50,993 bases of DNA from an uncultured Clostridia bacterium. GTDB lineage: Bacteria; Bacillota; Clostridia; Christensenellales; Borkfalkiaceae. Below are positions 23,925 to 31,449 of this stretch, one piece after another. The first letter of the stretch is position 1. Each line of letters opens with the position of its first letter. The notes beneath the pieces are model-generated. The model ran no database searches and had not been told where the DNA came from. It saw only the letters and a list, made by a program, of their open reading frames with translations. The stretch lies in assembly GCA_944367415.1 (NCBI GenBank), contig CALVWN010000031.1, positions 1-50,993 of the forward strand. Direction: 5' to 3'. The translations under genes and the position numbers were made by a program.

Positions 23925-25049
23925 TCATCTTTTACACGGAGGCTTCCCAAAGTAGCTGTAGAGCGTACACTCGAGGCGTGCGTTCCACAGATGCCGCTTT
24001 TTGTCGGCACGGGCGCCGAACGCGCGTTCCGCGCCCGCGTAGGCGGAGAGAAAGTAGCAGCTCCAGTCGGGAAGCGCACGGAACATTCTGCCGAAATCGC
24101 GGTACAGTCCCATGAGATCGCCCTCCCCCATCCGCTCGCCGTAGGGCGGATTGCAGATGAGGACGCCGTTGCGCTCCTCGGAGGAAAACTGCCGCATATC
24201 GCGCACGGAGAAGCGGATATCCGCGCCGACGCCCGCGCGCTGCGCGTGGAAGCGGGCGATCTCCACCGCCTTCTCCGAGAGGTCGGAGGCGAAAAGCGGC
24301 GCCATCGGCGCCCGGTTCTCCCCGTCGCGCGCCTCCTCCTTCGCCCGCTGCAGCACGCCCTTCGGCGCGCACTTCCACCGCGTGAAATCAAAGTCGCGCC
24401 CGACGCCTGGAGCGATGTTGCGCATATACAGCGCCGCCTCGACGGGCAGCGTGCCGCTCCCGCAGAACACGTCTGCAAAGGGTTTTCCCGCGCGGAAGAA
24501 GGAGCTTTCCACCATCGCCGCGGCGGTCGTCTCGCGCAGCGGCGCGTCATAGGTGCGCACGCGGTACCCGCGCTTGTGCAGCCCGTCGCCCGAAGTGTCG
24601 AGCGTCAGATATGCGGTGTTCTCCAGAAGATAGATCCCGACGACGGCGCGTTCGCCGCGTTCGTCGAGCGTCTGCGTGCCGAGCGTGCGCTTGAGCCGCT
24701 CCGCGATGGCTTTTTTGACCACCCCGCCCGTCGCCTTGACCGCCATCAGATTGCTCTTCACGCACTTCCCGTCCATCAAGATATGCGTGTGCGCGGAGAG
24801 ATAGTCCTCCCACGGAAGCGCGGACACGCCTTCAAAGAGCGCGTCAAAATCGGGGGAGGGAAATTCCCCCACCCCGATAAGTACGCGTTCGGCTGCCCGC
24901 AGGCAGACATTGAGTCGGGCGACGTCCTGCCAGTCGCCTTCGAGCGAGATCCTGCCGTTCACGGCAGGGCAGTCGCCGTAGCCGAGTTGTCTGAGCTGCC
25001 GCTTGACGGACGCCTCAACGCCCGATGCGACGGGAAGATACAGTTTCAT
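23925..25049 (-). CDS. THUMP-domain 23S rRNA (guanine-N2) methyltransferase, RlmL/YpsC-like
   Basis: 374 residues from the ATG at 25049 (MKLYLPVASGVEA). The N-terminal half is the THUMP domain (VKRQLRQLG, VNGRISLEG, ILMDGKCVKSNLMAVKATGGVVKKAI). The C-terminal half is a Rossmann methyltransferase with FADVFCGSGTLPVEAALYMRNIAPG (SAM site) and the catalytic NPPY motif in VLICNPPYGERMGEG. This is the N2-guanine methyltransferase family acting on 23S rRNA. The gene follows the two CNNM genes at 7 bp spacing; the ribosome site (AAGGGG) is unusually close to the start, so translation may be coupled. Confidence 0.92.
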   Translation of the reverse strand: MKLYLPVASGVEASVKRQLRQLGYGDCPAVNGRISLEGDWQDVARLNVCLRAAERVLIGVGEFPSPDFDALFEGVSALPWEDYLSAHTHILMDGKCVKSNLMAVKATGGVVKKAIAERLKRTLGTQTLDERGERAVVGIYLLENTAYLTLDTSGDGLHKRGYRVRTYDAPLRETTAAAMVESSFFRAGKPFADVFCGSGTLPVEAALYMRNIAPGVGRDFDFTRWKCAPKGVLQRAKEEARDGENRAPMAPLFASDLSEKAVEIARFHAQRAGVGADIRFSVRDMRQFSSEERNGVLICNPPYGERMGEGDLMGLYRDFGRMFRALPDWSCYFLSAYAGAERAFGARADKKRHLWNARLECTLYSYFGKPPCKR

Positions 25050-25056
25050 GCCCCTT

Positions 25057-26112
25057 TCATTGCTCCTCGCCCTCCTCCGTCTCCGGTTCGGGCACACACG
25101 GGTTGAGCGGAGACGTGACGGGCGTCATATCGTATTTGTCGTCGAGATCGCCGAGCAATTCCTCGATGAGATCCTCGCGCGTGATGATGCCGACCGTCTT
25201 GCCCTGCGAGGTCACGACCATCATGTGCTCGCGCTCCTTCTGCATCCGCTTGAGGAGCGAGGAGACCTTTTCGCTCTGATCCGCCGTCGAGACGGGGCGG
25301 ATGAGCGAAGCATAGCCGCGCTTTCCGGCGAGCAGATCCTCATAGAAATCGGCGCGGTAGAGAATGCCGACGATGTTGCCACGCTCCCCGCGGTAGACGG
25401 GAACGCGCGAAAAATTCTTCTCGCGGAAGATGCGGTAGACCGCCTTGGAATTTTCACGCTCGCCGATCGCCGTCACGCGGTCGAGCGGGATCATGCAGTT
25501 CCCGACGCAAAGCTCGTCAAAACGCAGCGTTCTGTGAATGAGGTCGTGTTCCGTCTCGTTGAGGACGCCGTCCTCTCTGACGTCGGAAACAAGCATCCGG
25601 AACTCCGCCTCCGTGTACTTGGGATGTTCCTTATTGAGACGGAACACGAAGAACACGAACTTCTCCCACTGCGAGAAGATCCAGTTGAGCGGATACAGCA
25701 CATAGGTGAGCGCAAGCAGCGGATATGCCGCAAAGCAGGCAAATTTTTCGGGGATCTCCTTTGCGATCGTCTTGGGCGTGATCTCGCCGAAGATGAGCAC
25801 GACGACCGTGATGACGATGGTCGAGACGGTGGCGCCCAATCCCTCCCCGAGCGCGGCGACAAAGAGCACCGTTCCGATCGTCGAGGAAGTGATATTGACG
25901 ATGTTGTTCCCGATGAGCAGCGTCGTCAGGATCTTGTTGTAATTTTCGCCCAGCCTGAGCGCGACGCGCGCCGTGCGCTTTTTTACCGCAAACCGGCGCA
26001 TACGCACCGAGGAAAAGCTGGTATACGCCGTCTCCGTAGCGCTGAAAAAGCCGGAACAGATGATGAGAATGACAAGCGCGATGATGAGCGCGGTCATGGT
26101 AATGCGATCCAT
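25057..26112 (-). CDS. CNNM/CBS membrane protein (hemolysin-like), second of a tandem pair
   Basis: N-terminal DUF21/CNNM transmembrane domain with four membrane segments (GFFSATETAYTSFSSVRMRR near the start, the typical S-G-x-F-S-A-x-E-T motif; VLIFGEITPKTIAKE in the middle), then a CBS pair (VGNCMIPLDRVTAIGE; VPVYRGERGNIVGILYRADF; MMVVTSQGKTVGIITREDLIEELLGD) and an acidic tail. It ends at 351 residues and lacks the C-terminal CorC_HlyC domain usual in longer members. Homologues are linked to magnesium or cobalt efflux and Mg homeostasis. It is a duplicate of the gene just upstream. Confidence 0.9.
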   Translation of the reverse strand: MDRITMTALIIALVILIICSGFFSATETAYTSFSSVRMRRFAVKKRTARVALRLGENYNKILTTLLIGNNIVNITSSTIGTVLFVAALGEGLGATVSTIVITVVVLIFGEITPKTIAKEIPEKFACFAAYPLLALTYVLYPLNWIFSQWEKFVFFVFRLNKEHPKYTEAEFRMLVSDVREDGVLNETEHDLIHRTLRFDELCVGNCMIPLDRVTAIGERENSKAVYRIFREKNFSRVPVYRGERGNIVGILYRADFYEDLLAGKRGYASLIRPVSTADQSEKVSSLLKRMQKEREHMMVVTSQGKTVGIITREDLIEELLGDLDDKYDMTPVTSPLNPCVPEPETEEGEEQ

Positions 26113-26123
26113 CTCCGCCCTCC

Positions 26124-27158
26124 TTACGCCTGCTGCGGCGCCACGGGCGGCGTCGGAAGCGACGTCACGGGCGTCAGGTCATACTTGTCGTCCACGTCGC
26201 CGATGAGTTCCTCCACCATATCCTCCCGCGTGATGATGCCGAGTGCGTTGTCCTCGGAACCGACCGCGAGCATATGTTCCCGCATCGTGCGAAGGCGCTC
26301 CATGAGCGTGGAGACCTTCTCGTCCGGCGAGACATAGGAGACGGGGCGGATGATATTGTCAAAATCGCGTCTGCCCGCAATGAGATTTTCATAGAAATCG
26401 GCGCGGTACAGGACGCCTTCGATGTTGCGCTTGACCCCCTTATAGACGGGGATGCGCGAAAAGTTGGTCTCACGGAACAGACGCATGACGACGCGCTCAT
26501 CCTCTCGCACATCCACGGCGACCGTCCTCTCGAGCGGGATCATGCAGTCGGAGACGGTGAGTTCGTCGTAGCGGAGCGTCCGGTGGATCAGCTCCTGTTC
26601 CGTTTCGTTGAGAACGCCCTCCTTCCCGACATCGGAGACGAGCATCTCGAACTCCTCCTCGGTGAGCCTGGGCTGCTTCTTTCCGAGACCGAAAAGACAA
26701 AAAATAAACTTCTTCCAAAGCCCGAACAGCCAGACAAGGGGCAGGAAGAGGTATGTACAGACCAGAAGCGGATAGGCGGCGACGCGCGCAAACATTTCGG
26801 GAACGCGCTTTGCAAGGATCTTCGGGGTGATCTCTCCGAAGATGAGCAAGACGACCGTCACCACTGCCGTCGAGACCGTCGGGCCGATCTCCCCGCCGAG
26901 AAGCGAGGTGAAGATGAGCGTGCCGATGGTCGCTGAGGCAATGTTCACGATGTTGTCCGCAATGAGCAGCGTCGTCAGGATCCTGTTATAATCTGCGCTC
27001 AGGCGGAACGCCATGCGCGCGGATCTTTTGCTCTTCGCAAACCGCCGCATCCGGACGGGCGAAAAGCTGGTGTAAGCCGTTTCGGTGGCGCTGAACAGCC
27101 CCGACAAAACGACAAGCACGACAAGTGCGATCAACAGTCCGATACATCGACTGTCCAT
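26124..27158 (-). CDS. CNNM/CBS membrane protein (hemolysin-like), first of a tandem pair
   Basis: Same architecture as the neighbour: LFSATETAYTSFSPVRMRRFAKSKRSAR, LIADNIVNIASATIGT, VLLIFGEITPKILAKRVPE, then CBS motifs (SDCMIPLERTVAVDVRE; RIPVYKGVKRNIEGVLYRADF; MLAVGSEDNALGIITREDMVEEL) and a short Pro-rich tail. 344 residues. The two copies share most of their motifs and even the DKYDLTPVTS-type tail, so they come from a tandem duplication. The nearest AGGAGG is 22 nt before the ATG, so a different start or weak initiation is possible. The products may form a heterodimer. Confidence 0.9.
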   Translation of the reverse strand: MDSRCIGLLIALVVLVVLSGLFSATETAYTSFSPVRMRRFAKSKRSARMAFRLSADYNRILTTLLIADNIVNIASATIGTLIFTSLLGGEIGPTVSTAVVTVVLLIFGEITPKILAKRVPEMFARVAAYPLLVCTYLFLPLVWLFGLWKKFIFCLFGLGKKQPRLTEEEFEMLVSDVGKEGVLNETEQELIHRTLRYDELTVSDCMIPLERTVAVDVREDERVVMRLFRETNFSRIPVYKGVKRNIEGVLYRADFYENLIAGRRDFDNIIRPVSYVSPDEKVSTLMERLRTMREHMLAVGSEDNALGIITREDMVEELIGDVDDKYDLTPVTSLPTPPVAPQQA

Positions 27159-27236
27159 AGATAGGAAATTACCTGATACCTCCTGAAAGGAAAAAATTTA
27201 TCTTCACGTTTCCCCAACGCCGGGAAAGCGCAAAAA

Positions 27237-27725
27237 TCAAGTCGTCTGCACGGGCGCCTCCGCTCTGCGTCTCTGCAGCCGCAGAAGGCATACCGCCCCG
27301 CGCGGGCGGCGGACGAGGACGGGCTGCCGCGCCGTCCCCTCTTCGGGCACCTGTCCTTCGGGCGCAGCCGCCCCTTCGTCGGGCAGCCGTTCTTCGGGCA
27401 CAGCCGACTCTTCCGCGATCGCCGCCTGAGGAGCGGACTGCGCTTCGGCGCCAAGCTCCTCCGTCTGCGCAGAAGGCGCATCTTCCTCCGCGTCGTCAAA
27501 CTGCGCCGGAATATCCGGTTCGGGGATCAGCCATGCGGGGATGTGGTCGGGAACGGGCGCGCTCGTCGCGCGGACGAGCCGCTCGTGCGCCATCGCGCAG
27601 GGATAATCCTCCGTACGCACACAATAGCGGCAGCGCGCATACCGTCCGCACATATCGCAGGCATTGCGCTCGCTGTCTTTCCATTTGACGACGTCGAGAA
27701 ATTTCTGTAACTTTTCGGGAGTCAT
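27237..27725 (-). CDS. Small Cys-rich protein with acidic/Pro-Ala tail (162 aa)
   Basis: Start at 27725 (GGAGAGG upstream). Residues 20-45 contain five cysteines in NACDMCGRYARCRYCVRTEDYPC (C23, C26, C32, C35, C43), which probably bind zinc or an iron-sulfur cluster. The rest is an acidic, Ala/Pro/Glu-rich region (about 55-150) with repeated PEE/PDEG units and a basic end (RRPRGAVC, RLQRRRAE). No known family. It stands in front of the CNNM pair with a promoter of its own, whose spacer contains a palindrome. Confidence 0.6.
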   Translation of the reverse strand: MTPEKLQKFLDVVKWKDSERNACDMCGRYARCRYCVRTEDYPCAMAHERLVRATSAPVPDHIPAWLIPEPDIPAQFDDAEEDAPSAQTEELGAEAQSAPQAAIAEESAVPEERLPDEGAAAPEGQVPEEGTARQPVLVRRPRGAVCLLRLQRRRAEAPVQTT

Positions 27726-27754
27726 AAGCACCTCTCCGCCCTGCAATTTGTTCT

Positions 27755-27783
27755 ATTATACACGATTTTCCGGGAAAATACAA
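27755..27783 (-). promoter_or_regulatory. Promoter with internal palindrome before the Cys-rich gene
   Basis: Minus strand TTGTAT (27778-27783), 17 bp, TATAAT (27755-27760). The spacer contains ATTTTCC-N-GGAAAAT (27765-27779), a perfect 7-bp inverted repeat that would place a repressor between the -35 and -10. Confidence 0.75.
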
Positions 27784-27816
27784 GGGGTAAATGCAAAAAG
27801 ATGCAAAATACACATT

Positions 27817-28638
27817 CTACTTGCCGTATTCGTCGAGAAAACACCCCCGTCTGCCGCCCTTGCGCCAGCCGACGATGCAGTCGAGCGCGACGTTATGAAG
27901 GCTGCGGAACACATTGTATGCCGCTTCCGGATTGTGCTCCTCGAGATGGGCGAGCAGCTCCTTCATCTCCTTGCGCTTGCTCTCCTCCTCTTTGCCCGCG
28001 ACGCGCTCCGTAAAGCGGCAGGCGCACCCGAGGAAGGAAAGCTCGTTGTACTTCGCCCATGCGACGATGTCGCGCTCGCGCACCGCATAGAGCGGACGGA
28101 TGAGCTCCATCCCGGGATGGCTCGTGGAACGGAGTTTGGGCATCATCGTCTTAATTTCCGCGCCGTAGAACATACTTAACAGTGTCGTGGAGACGACGTC
28201 GTCAAAGTGATGCCCGAGCGCGATTTTGTTGCAGCCGAGCTTTTTGGCGAACTCATAGAGATACCCGCGGCGCATCCGCGCGCATAAATAGCACGCCGAA
28301 CCCGTCTGAACGCTGTCCACGACGGCAAAGATATCGCTCGGGAAAATATGCACGGGAATTTCCAGCTTGGCGGCATTTTCCTCGATACGTTCACGGTTTT
28401 TCGGTGCGTACCCCGGATCCATGACGAGAAATTCCAGCCCGAAGGAAAACTTTCCGTGGCGGCACAGTTCCTGCATACACTTGGCAAGGAGGAAGGAATC
28501 CTTGCCGCCCGAGATGCACACGGCGACCCGATCTCCCTCCGACAGAAGCTCGTACTGCTTGACGCTCTTTACGAAGGGGCACCAGATCTCCTTGCGGAAT
28601 TTTTTGATGATGGAGCGTTCGATCTCTGCCGCCGTCAT
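27817..28638 (-). CDS. TtcA/TtuA-like tRNA thiolation protein (PP-loop ATPase)
   Basis: 273 residues from the ATG at 28638, overlapping the upstream stop by 4 nt; the longer open frame before it is a shadow. The PP-loop SGGKDSF (residues 43-49) binds ATP. A CxxC (SACYLCARMRRG) and a later Cys motif (GCACRF) match the iron-sulfur-dependent TtcA group that makes 2-thiocytidine in tRNA. GHHFDDVVSTTLLSMFYG is also typical. It shares an operon with the thioredoxin-reductase-like flavoprotein, which fits a need for thiol or low-potential electrons. The exact tRNA position modified cannot be read here. Confidence 0.88.
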   Translation of the reverse strand: MTAAEIERSIIKKFRKEIWCPFVKSVKQYELLSEGDRVAVCISGGKDSFLLAKCMQELCRHGKFSFGLEFLVMDPGYAPKNRERIEENAAKLEIPVHIFPSDIFAVVDSVQTGSACYLCARMRRGYLYEFAKKLGCNKIALGHHFDDVVSTTLLSMFYGAEIKTMMPKLRSTSHPGMELIRPLYAVRERDIVAWAKYNELSFLGCACRFTERVAGKEEESKRKEMKELLAHLEEHNPEAAYNVFRSLHNVALDCIVGWRKGGRRGCFLDEYGK

Positions 28639-29492
28639 GCCTTCTTCTCCGCAAGATAGGCGTGCGCGGAATACGCCGCGGCCAACCCTTCCCCCGCCGC
28701 CTTGGCGTATTGGTAAGGTCTGCCCGTCACATCGCCCGCGGCGAACAGTCCGGGAAGGTTGGTGGAGCCGTCCCGCGCCGTGACGACCTGCGCGCCCTCC
28801 GTCTGAAGTCCGCCCACGAGCGCGGCGGGCGGCGCGGCATCCCGCAGGAAAAAGACGCCCGCAACGTCGAGAGTCCCCTCTTTGAGCACGAGCCGCTCCA
28901 CGCGCATCCCGCCCTCCACCGCAAGCGGTTTTTCCGGATGCACGACGATATTTCCCGCCGAAAATGCCGCATCCGGATAGAGACAGAAGGCGTGTACGGT
29001 CGCGGCAAAGCCGGCAAGGTACTCCGCTTCCTCCGCATACTTGGGCGAAGCGATGACGGCAGCAATGACTTTCCCGCGGTAGAGCGCGCCGTCGCAAACG
29101 GCGCAATAGCTCACACCGCGCCCGAGAAATGCGTCTTCCCCCTTGACGGCACCCGTCTGCGAGACGCCCGTCGCGAGGATGACGCTCCTGCCGAGATAGG
29201 TTTTCTCGCCCGCCGTCACGGTGAACGGATCGCCCGCATAGACGGCGTCCGCGCGGCCGCGGGTCAGGACGACGCCTTCCTTGTTCATCTGTTCCTCGAG
29301 GCGGGCGGAAAAGAGCGCCCCGCTCCCGCAGACGGCGGGATAGTTACGCACGTATTCCGCGGCGCGCAGCTTTTCGCCGAACAGGTCGGTGCCCAGCCAG
29401 AGCGCATCGCGCTTAAGGTTTTTCAGCGTGAGAGCAGCGGAATAGCCGGCAATGCCGCCGCCCACCACGATCACATCGTAGATTTTTTCCAT
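28635..29492 (-). CDS. Thioredoxin-reductase-like flavoprotein lacking a clear NADPH motif (285 aa)
   Basis: FAD motif VVGGGIAGYSAA at the N-terminus, redox-active CAVCDGALYRGK (C130-x2-C133), and the C-terminal GLFAAGDVTGRPYQYAKAAGEG that closes the FAD site. In NADPH-dependent TrxB a second GGGxSAxEEA motif follows the CxxC; here the place reads KVIAAVIASPKYAEEAEYLA, without the glycines. This fits the NADPH-independent relatives described in Clostridia (ferredoxin-dependent flavin thioredoxin reductases). 285 residues is slightly short. The start lies 6 nt after TATACT, so the message is probably leaderless. It overlaps the TtcA-like gene by 4 nt. Confidence 0.88.
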   Translation of the reverse strand: MEKIYDVIVVGGGIAGYSAALTLKNLKRDALWLGTDLFGEKLRAAEYVRNYPAVCGSGALFSARLEEQMNKEGVVLTRGRADAVYAGDPFTVTAGEKTYLGRSVILATGVSQTGAVKGEDAFLGRGVSYCAVCDGALYRGKVIAAVIASPKYAEEAEYLAGFAATVHAFCLYPDAAFSAGNIVVHPEKPLAVEGGMRVERLVLKEGTLDVAGVFFLRDAAPPAALVGGLQTEGAQVVTARDGSTNLPGLFAAGDVTGRPYQYAKAAGEGLAAAYSAHAYLAEKKA

Positions 29493-29498
29493 GCGGAC

Positions 29499-29527
29499 AG
29501 TATACCATTCCGCGCGCGCTTTGTCAA
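29499..29527 (-). promoter_or_regulatory. Promoter of the thioredoxin-reductase-like gene (leaderless)
   Basis: Minus strand TTGACA (29522-29527), 17 bp, TATACT (29499-29504), with an extended TGG. The ATG at 29492 begins 6 nt after the -10, where transcription should start. Confidence 0.85.
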
Positions 29528-29582
29528 GCCGGCAAAAATGCGGCTTTTTTGCGCGAATTCGCGATTTTTTTGCGACTGCCGA

Positions 29583-29610
29583 TTGACATTTCGTCCGTCT
29601 TTACTATAAT
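29583..29610 (+). promoter_or_regulatory. Promoter of the Gx-transporter/rnf operon (leaderless first gene)
   Basis: TTGACA (29583-29588), 16 bp, TATAAT (29605-29610); the ATG at 29618 begins 7 nt later. No other promoter is visible before rnfC, so this probably drives the whole Rnf operon. Confidence 0.85.
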
Positions 29611-29617
29611 AGAAAGC

Positions 29618-30166
29618 ATGAACGATCGGAAAAAACCGCCGACGGCGAAAAAAATCGCCCTGCTCGGCATCCTTGCGGGGCTTGGACTTGTGGCATTTCT
29701 GCTCGAGAGCCTCATCCCCATCCCCTTTCTTCCGGGCGCGAAACTCGGCTTCGCGAACATCTTTTCCATGCTCGCCATGCTCTGGTACGGTCTGCCCGAA
29801 GCGCTTGCCGTCGTTCTTGTCCGCACGCTGCTCGGCAGCCTGTTTGCGGGGAATGTCTCCATGCTGCTCTATTCTCTGACAGCAGGCGTCGTCTCCGCGT
29901 GCGTCTCGCGGCTGCTGCTCTTCGCGCTTCCGCACGTGAGCTTTCTCTGCATCAGCGTCGCGGGCGCCGTCGTACACAATCTCGTGCAGCTGCTCGTCTA
30001 CTGCGGTCTGACGGGCACCATGCTGCTCTTTGTCTATTCGCCCTATCTCTGTCTCATGGGCATGGGAGCGGGCGTCGTCATCGGGCTTGTCGTGACGGGC
30101 ACAATCAAGGCACTTCCCGCGCGTGTTTTTGCGCGGCAATCCCTTCCGAAGGAGGAAAACAAGTGA
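29618..30166 (+). CDS. Gx transporter family membrane protein
   Basis: 182 residues, about five or six membrane segments. After a basic start (MNDRKKPPTAKK) come LLGILAGLGLVAFLLESLIP, PGAKLGFANIFSMLAMLWYG, and SLFAGNVSMLLYSLTAGVVSA, the pattern of the Gx transporter / ECF-S-like family often annotated as heptaprenyl diphosphate synthase component I. Its genes commonly precede rnf or thiamine/flavin-related genes in Clostridia; the role is not settled (a vitamin or small-molecule uptake component is possible). The stop overlaps the GTG start of rnfC, so it is the first cistron of the Rnf operon. Confidence 0.85.
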   Translation: MNDRKKPPTAKKIALLGILAGLGLVAFLLESLIPIPFLPGAKLGFANIFSMLAMLWYGLPEALAVVLVRTLLGSLFAGNVSMLLYSLTAGVVSACVSRLLLFALPHVSFLCISVAGAVVHNLVQLLVYCGLTGTMLLFVYSPYLCLMGMGAGVVIGLVVTGTIKALPARVFARQSLPKEENK

Positions 30167-31449
30167 TCGTAAAACCCAGGGCATTCTCCCGCGGCATCCA
30201 TATCGCGGGGCACAAATCGCCCACCGAGCATCTGCCGGCAGAACGGCTCCCCGCCCCTTCCGAGCTGGTGCTCCCGCTTTCGCAGAGCGTCGGCGCACCC
30301 GCAACGCCCGTCGTGACGGTCGGTCAGACCATCCGCCGCGGCGAATGCATCGCGACGCGCTCGGGCGCCGTCTCCGCCGATCTCCATGCGAGCATGGCGG
30401 GCGAAGTGACCTTCATCGGCCCCCGACCGGACGGACGGGGCGGCATGACACCCTGCATCGTCATCGCGCCGAGCGCCGCGCGGGAGGACGCCTTTCTCGC
30501 GCCCCTTCATGACCCTTCGCCCGAGGAGATCGTTGCGCGCATCGGGGAATGCGGCATCGTCGGCATGGGCGGCGCGGGCTTCCCGACGCAGGTAAAGCTC
30601 ACGCCCCCCGCCCCCGTCGACACGCTCATCCTGAACGGCGCGGAGTGCGAACCTTACCTGACCTGCGACGACGTACTCATGCAGACGAAGTCCGAGGAGA
30701 TCGTACGCGGCGCAAAGTACCTCGCAAAGGCACTCGGCGTGTCGCGCGTCCTCATCGCCATCGAGAAAAACAAGCCCGAGGCGATCGGAAAGTTCTTTGA
30801 GACCGATCTCGAAGTCGTCGTGCTCAAGAAACAGTACCCGATGGGCGCGGAAAAGCAGCTCATCTACTGCTGCACGGGAAGAAAGGTGCCGCTCGGCAAG
30901 CTCCCCGCAAACGTCGGCGTCATCGTGCAGAACGTCGCCACGGCGTTTGCCGTCTGCGAGGCGGTGGAACAGGGAAAGCCGCTCATCGAGCGCATTGTTA
31001 CGGTGTCGGGCGGCGGGATCGCACAGCCCAAAAACCTCATCTGTCCCGTCGGCGCCCCCCTCTCCGCACTCGCCGAGGCGTGCGGCGGCGAGCAGAATGC
31101 CGTCAAGCTGGTGGCGGGCGGCCCCATGACGGGCGCGGCGCTCACGGGGGAAGAGGCAGTCGTCACCAAGACGACGGGCGGATTCCTCTTTCTGACGCGC
31201 GAGGAGACGAACGCGGACGAGCCGACCCCCTGCATCAACTGCGGGCGGTGCGCAGACGCCTGCCCCATGAAGCTCATGCCCATGCAGACGGAATTTTATA
31301 CCAATGCGAAGGAATATGAAAATGCCGCAAAGTACGGCGGCGTGCTCGCCTGCATCGAGTGCGGCGTGTGCAGTTATGTCTGCCCCGCCCGCCGTCCGCT
31401 CGCACAGGCGATCAAGACCGCAAAGGCGGAATTGAGGAGGAAATCATGA
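30163..31449 (+). CDS. rnfC: Rnf complex subunit RnfC
   Basis: 428 residues from a GTG at 30163 with GGAGG 7 nt upstream; the longer open frame is a shadow of the previous gene. Peripheral NADH/FMN subunit of the ferredoxin:NAD oxidoreductase. Visible are GGAGFPTQVKL (NADH/FMN region), LNGAECEPYLTCDD, the SLBB-type region, and two 4Fe-4S motifs near the C-terminus, CINCGRCADACP and CIECGVCSYVCP. The order C-D-G-E-A-B is the usual Clostridia/acetogen order. The stop overlaps the rnfD start by 4 nt. Confidence 0.96.
   Translation: MIVKPRAFSRGIHIAGHKSPTEHLPAERLPAPSELVLPLSQSVGAPATPVVTVGQTIRRGECIATRSGAVSADLHASMAGEVTFIGPRPDGRGGMTPCIVIAPSAAREDAFLAPLHDPSPEEIVARIGECGIVGMGGAGFPTQVKLTPPAPVDTLILNGAECEPYLTCDDVLMQTKSEEIVRGAKYLAKALGVSRVLIAIEKNKPEAIGKFFETDLEVVVLKKQYPMGAEKQLIYCCTGRKVPLGKLPANVGVIVQNVATAFAVCEAVEQGKPLIERIVTVSGGGIAQPKNLICPVGAPLSALAEACGGEQNAVKLVAGGPMTGAALTGEEAVVTKTTGGFLFLTREETNADEPTPCINCGRCADACPMKLMPMQTEFYTNAKEYENAAKYGGVLACIECGVCSYVCPARRPLAQAIKTAKAELRRKS

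Noticed and set aside
27817-29106. 429-residue version of the TtcA-like protein
   Set aside because: The first about 155 residues are a shadow of the flavoprotein gene; the ATG at 28638 overlaps that stop in the usual 4-nt way.
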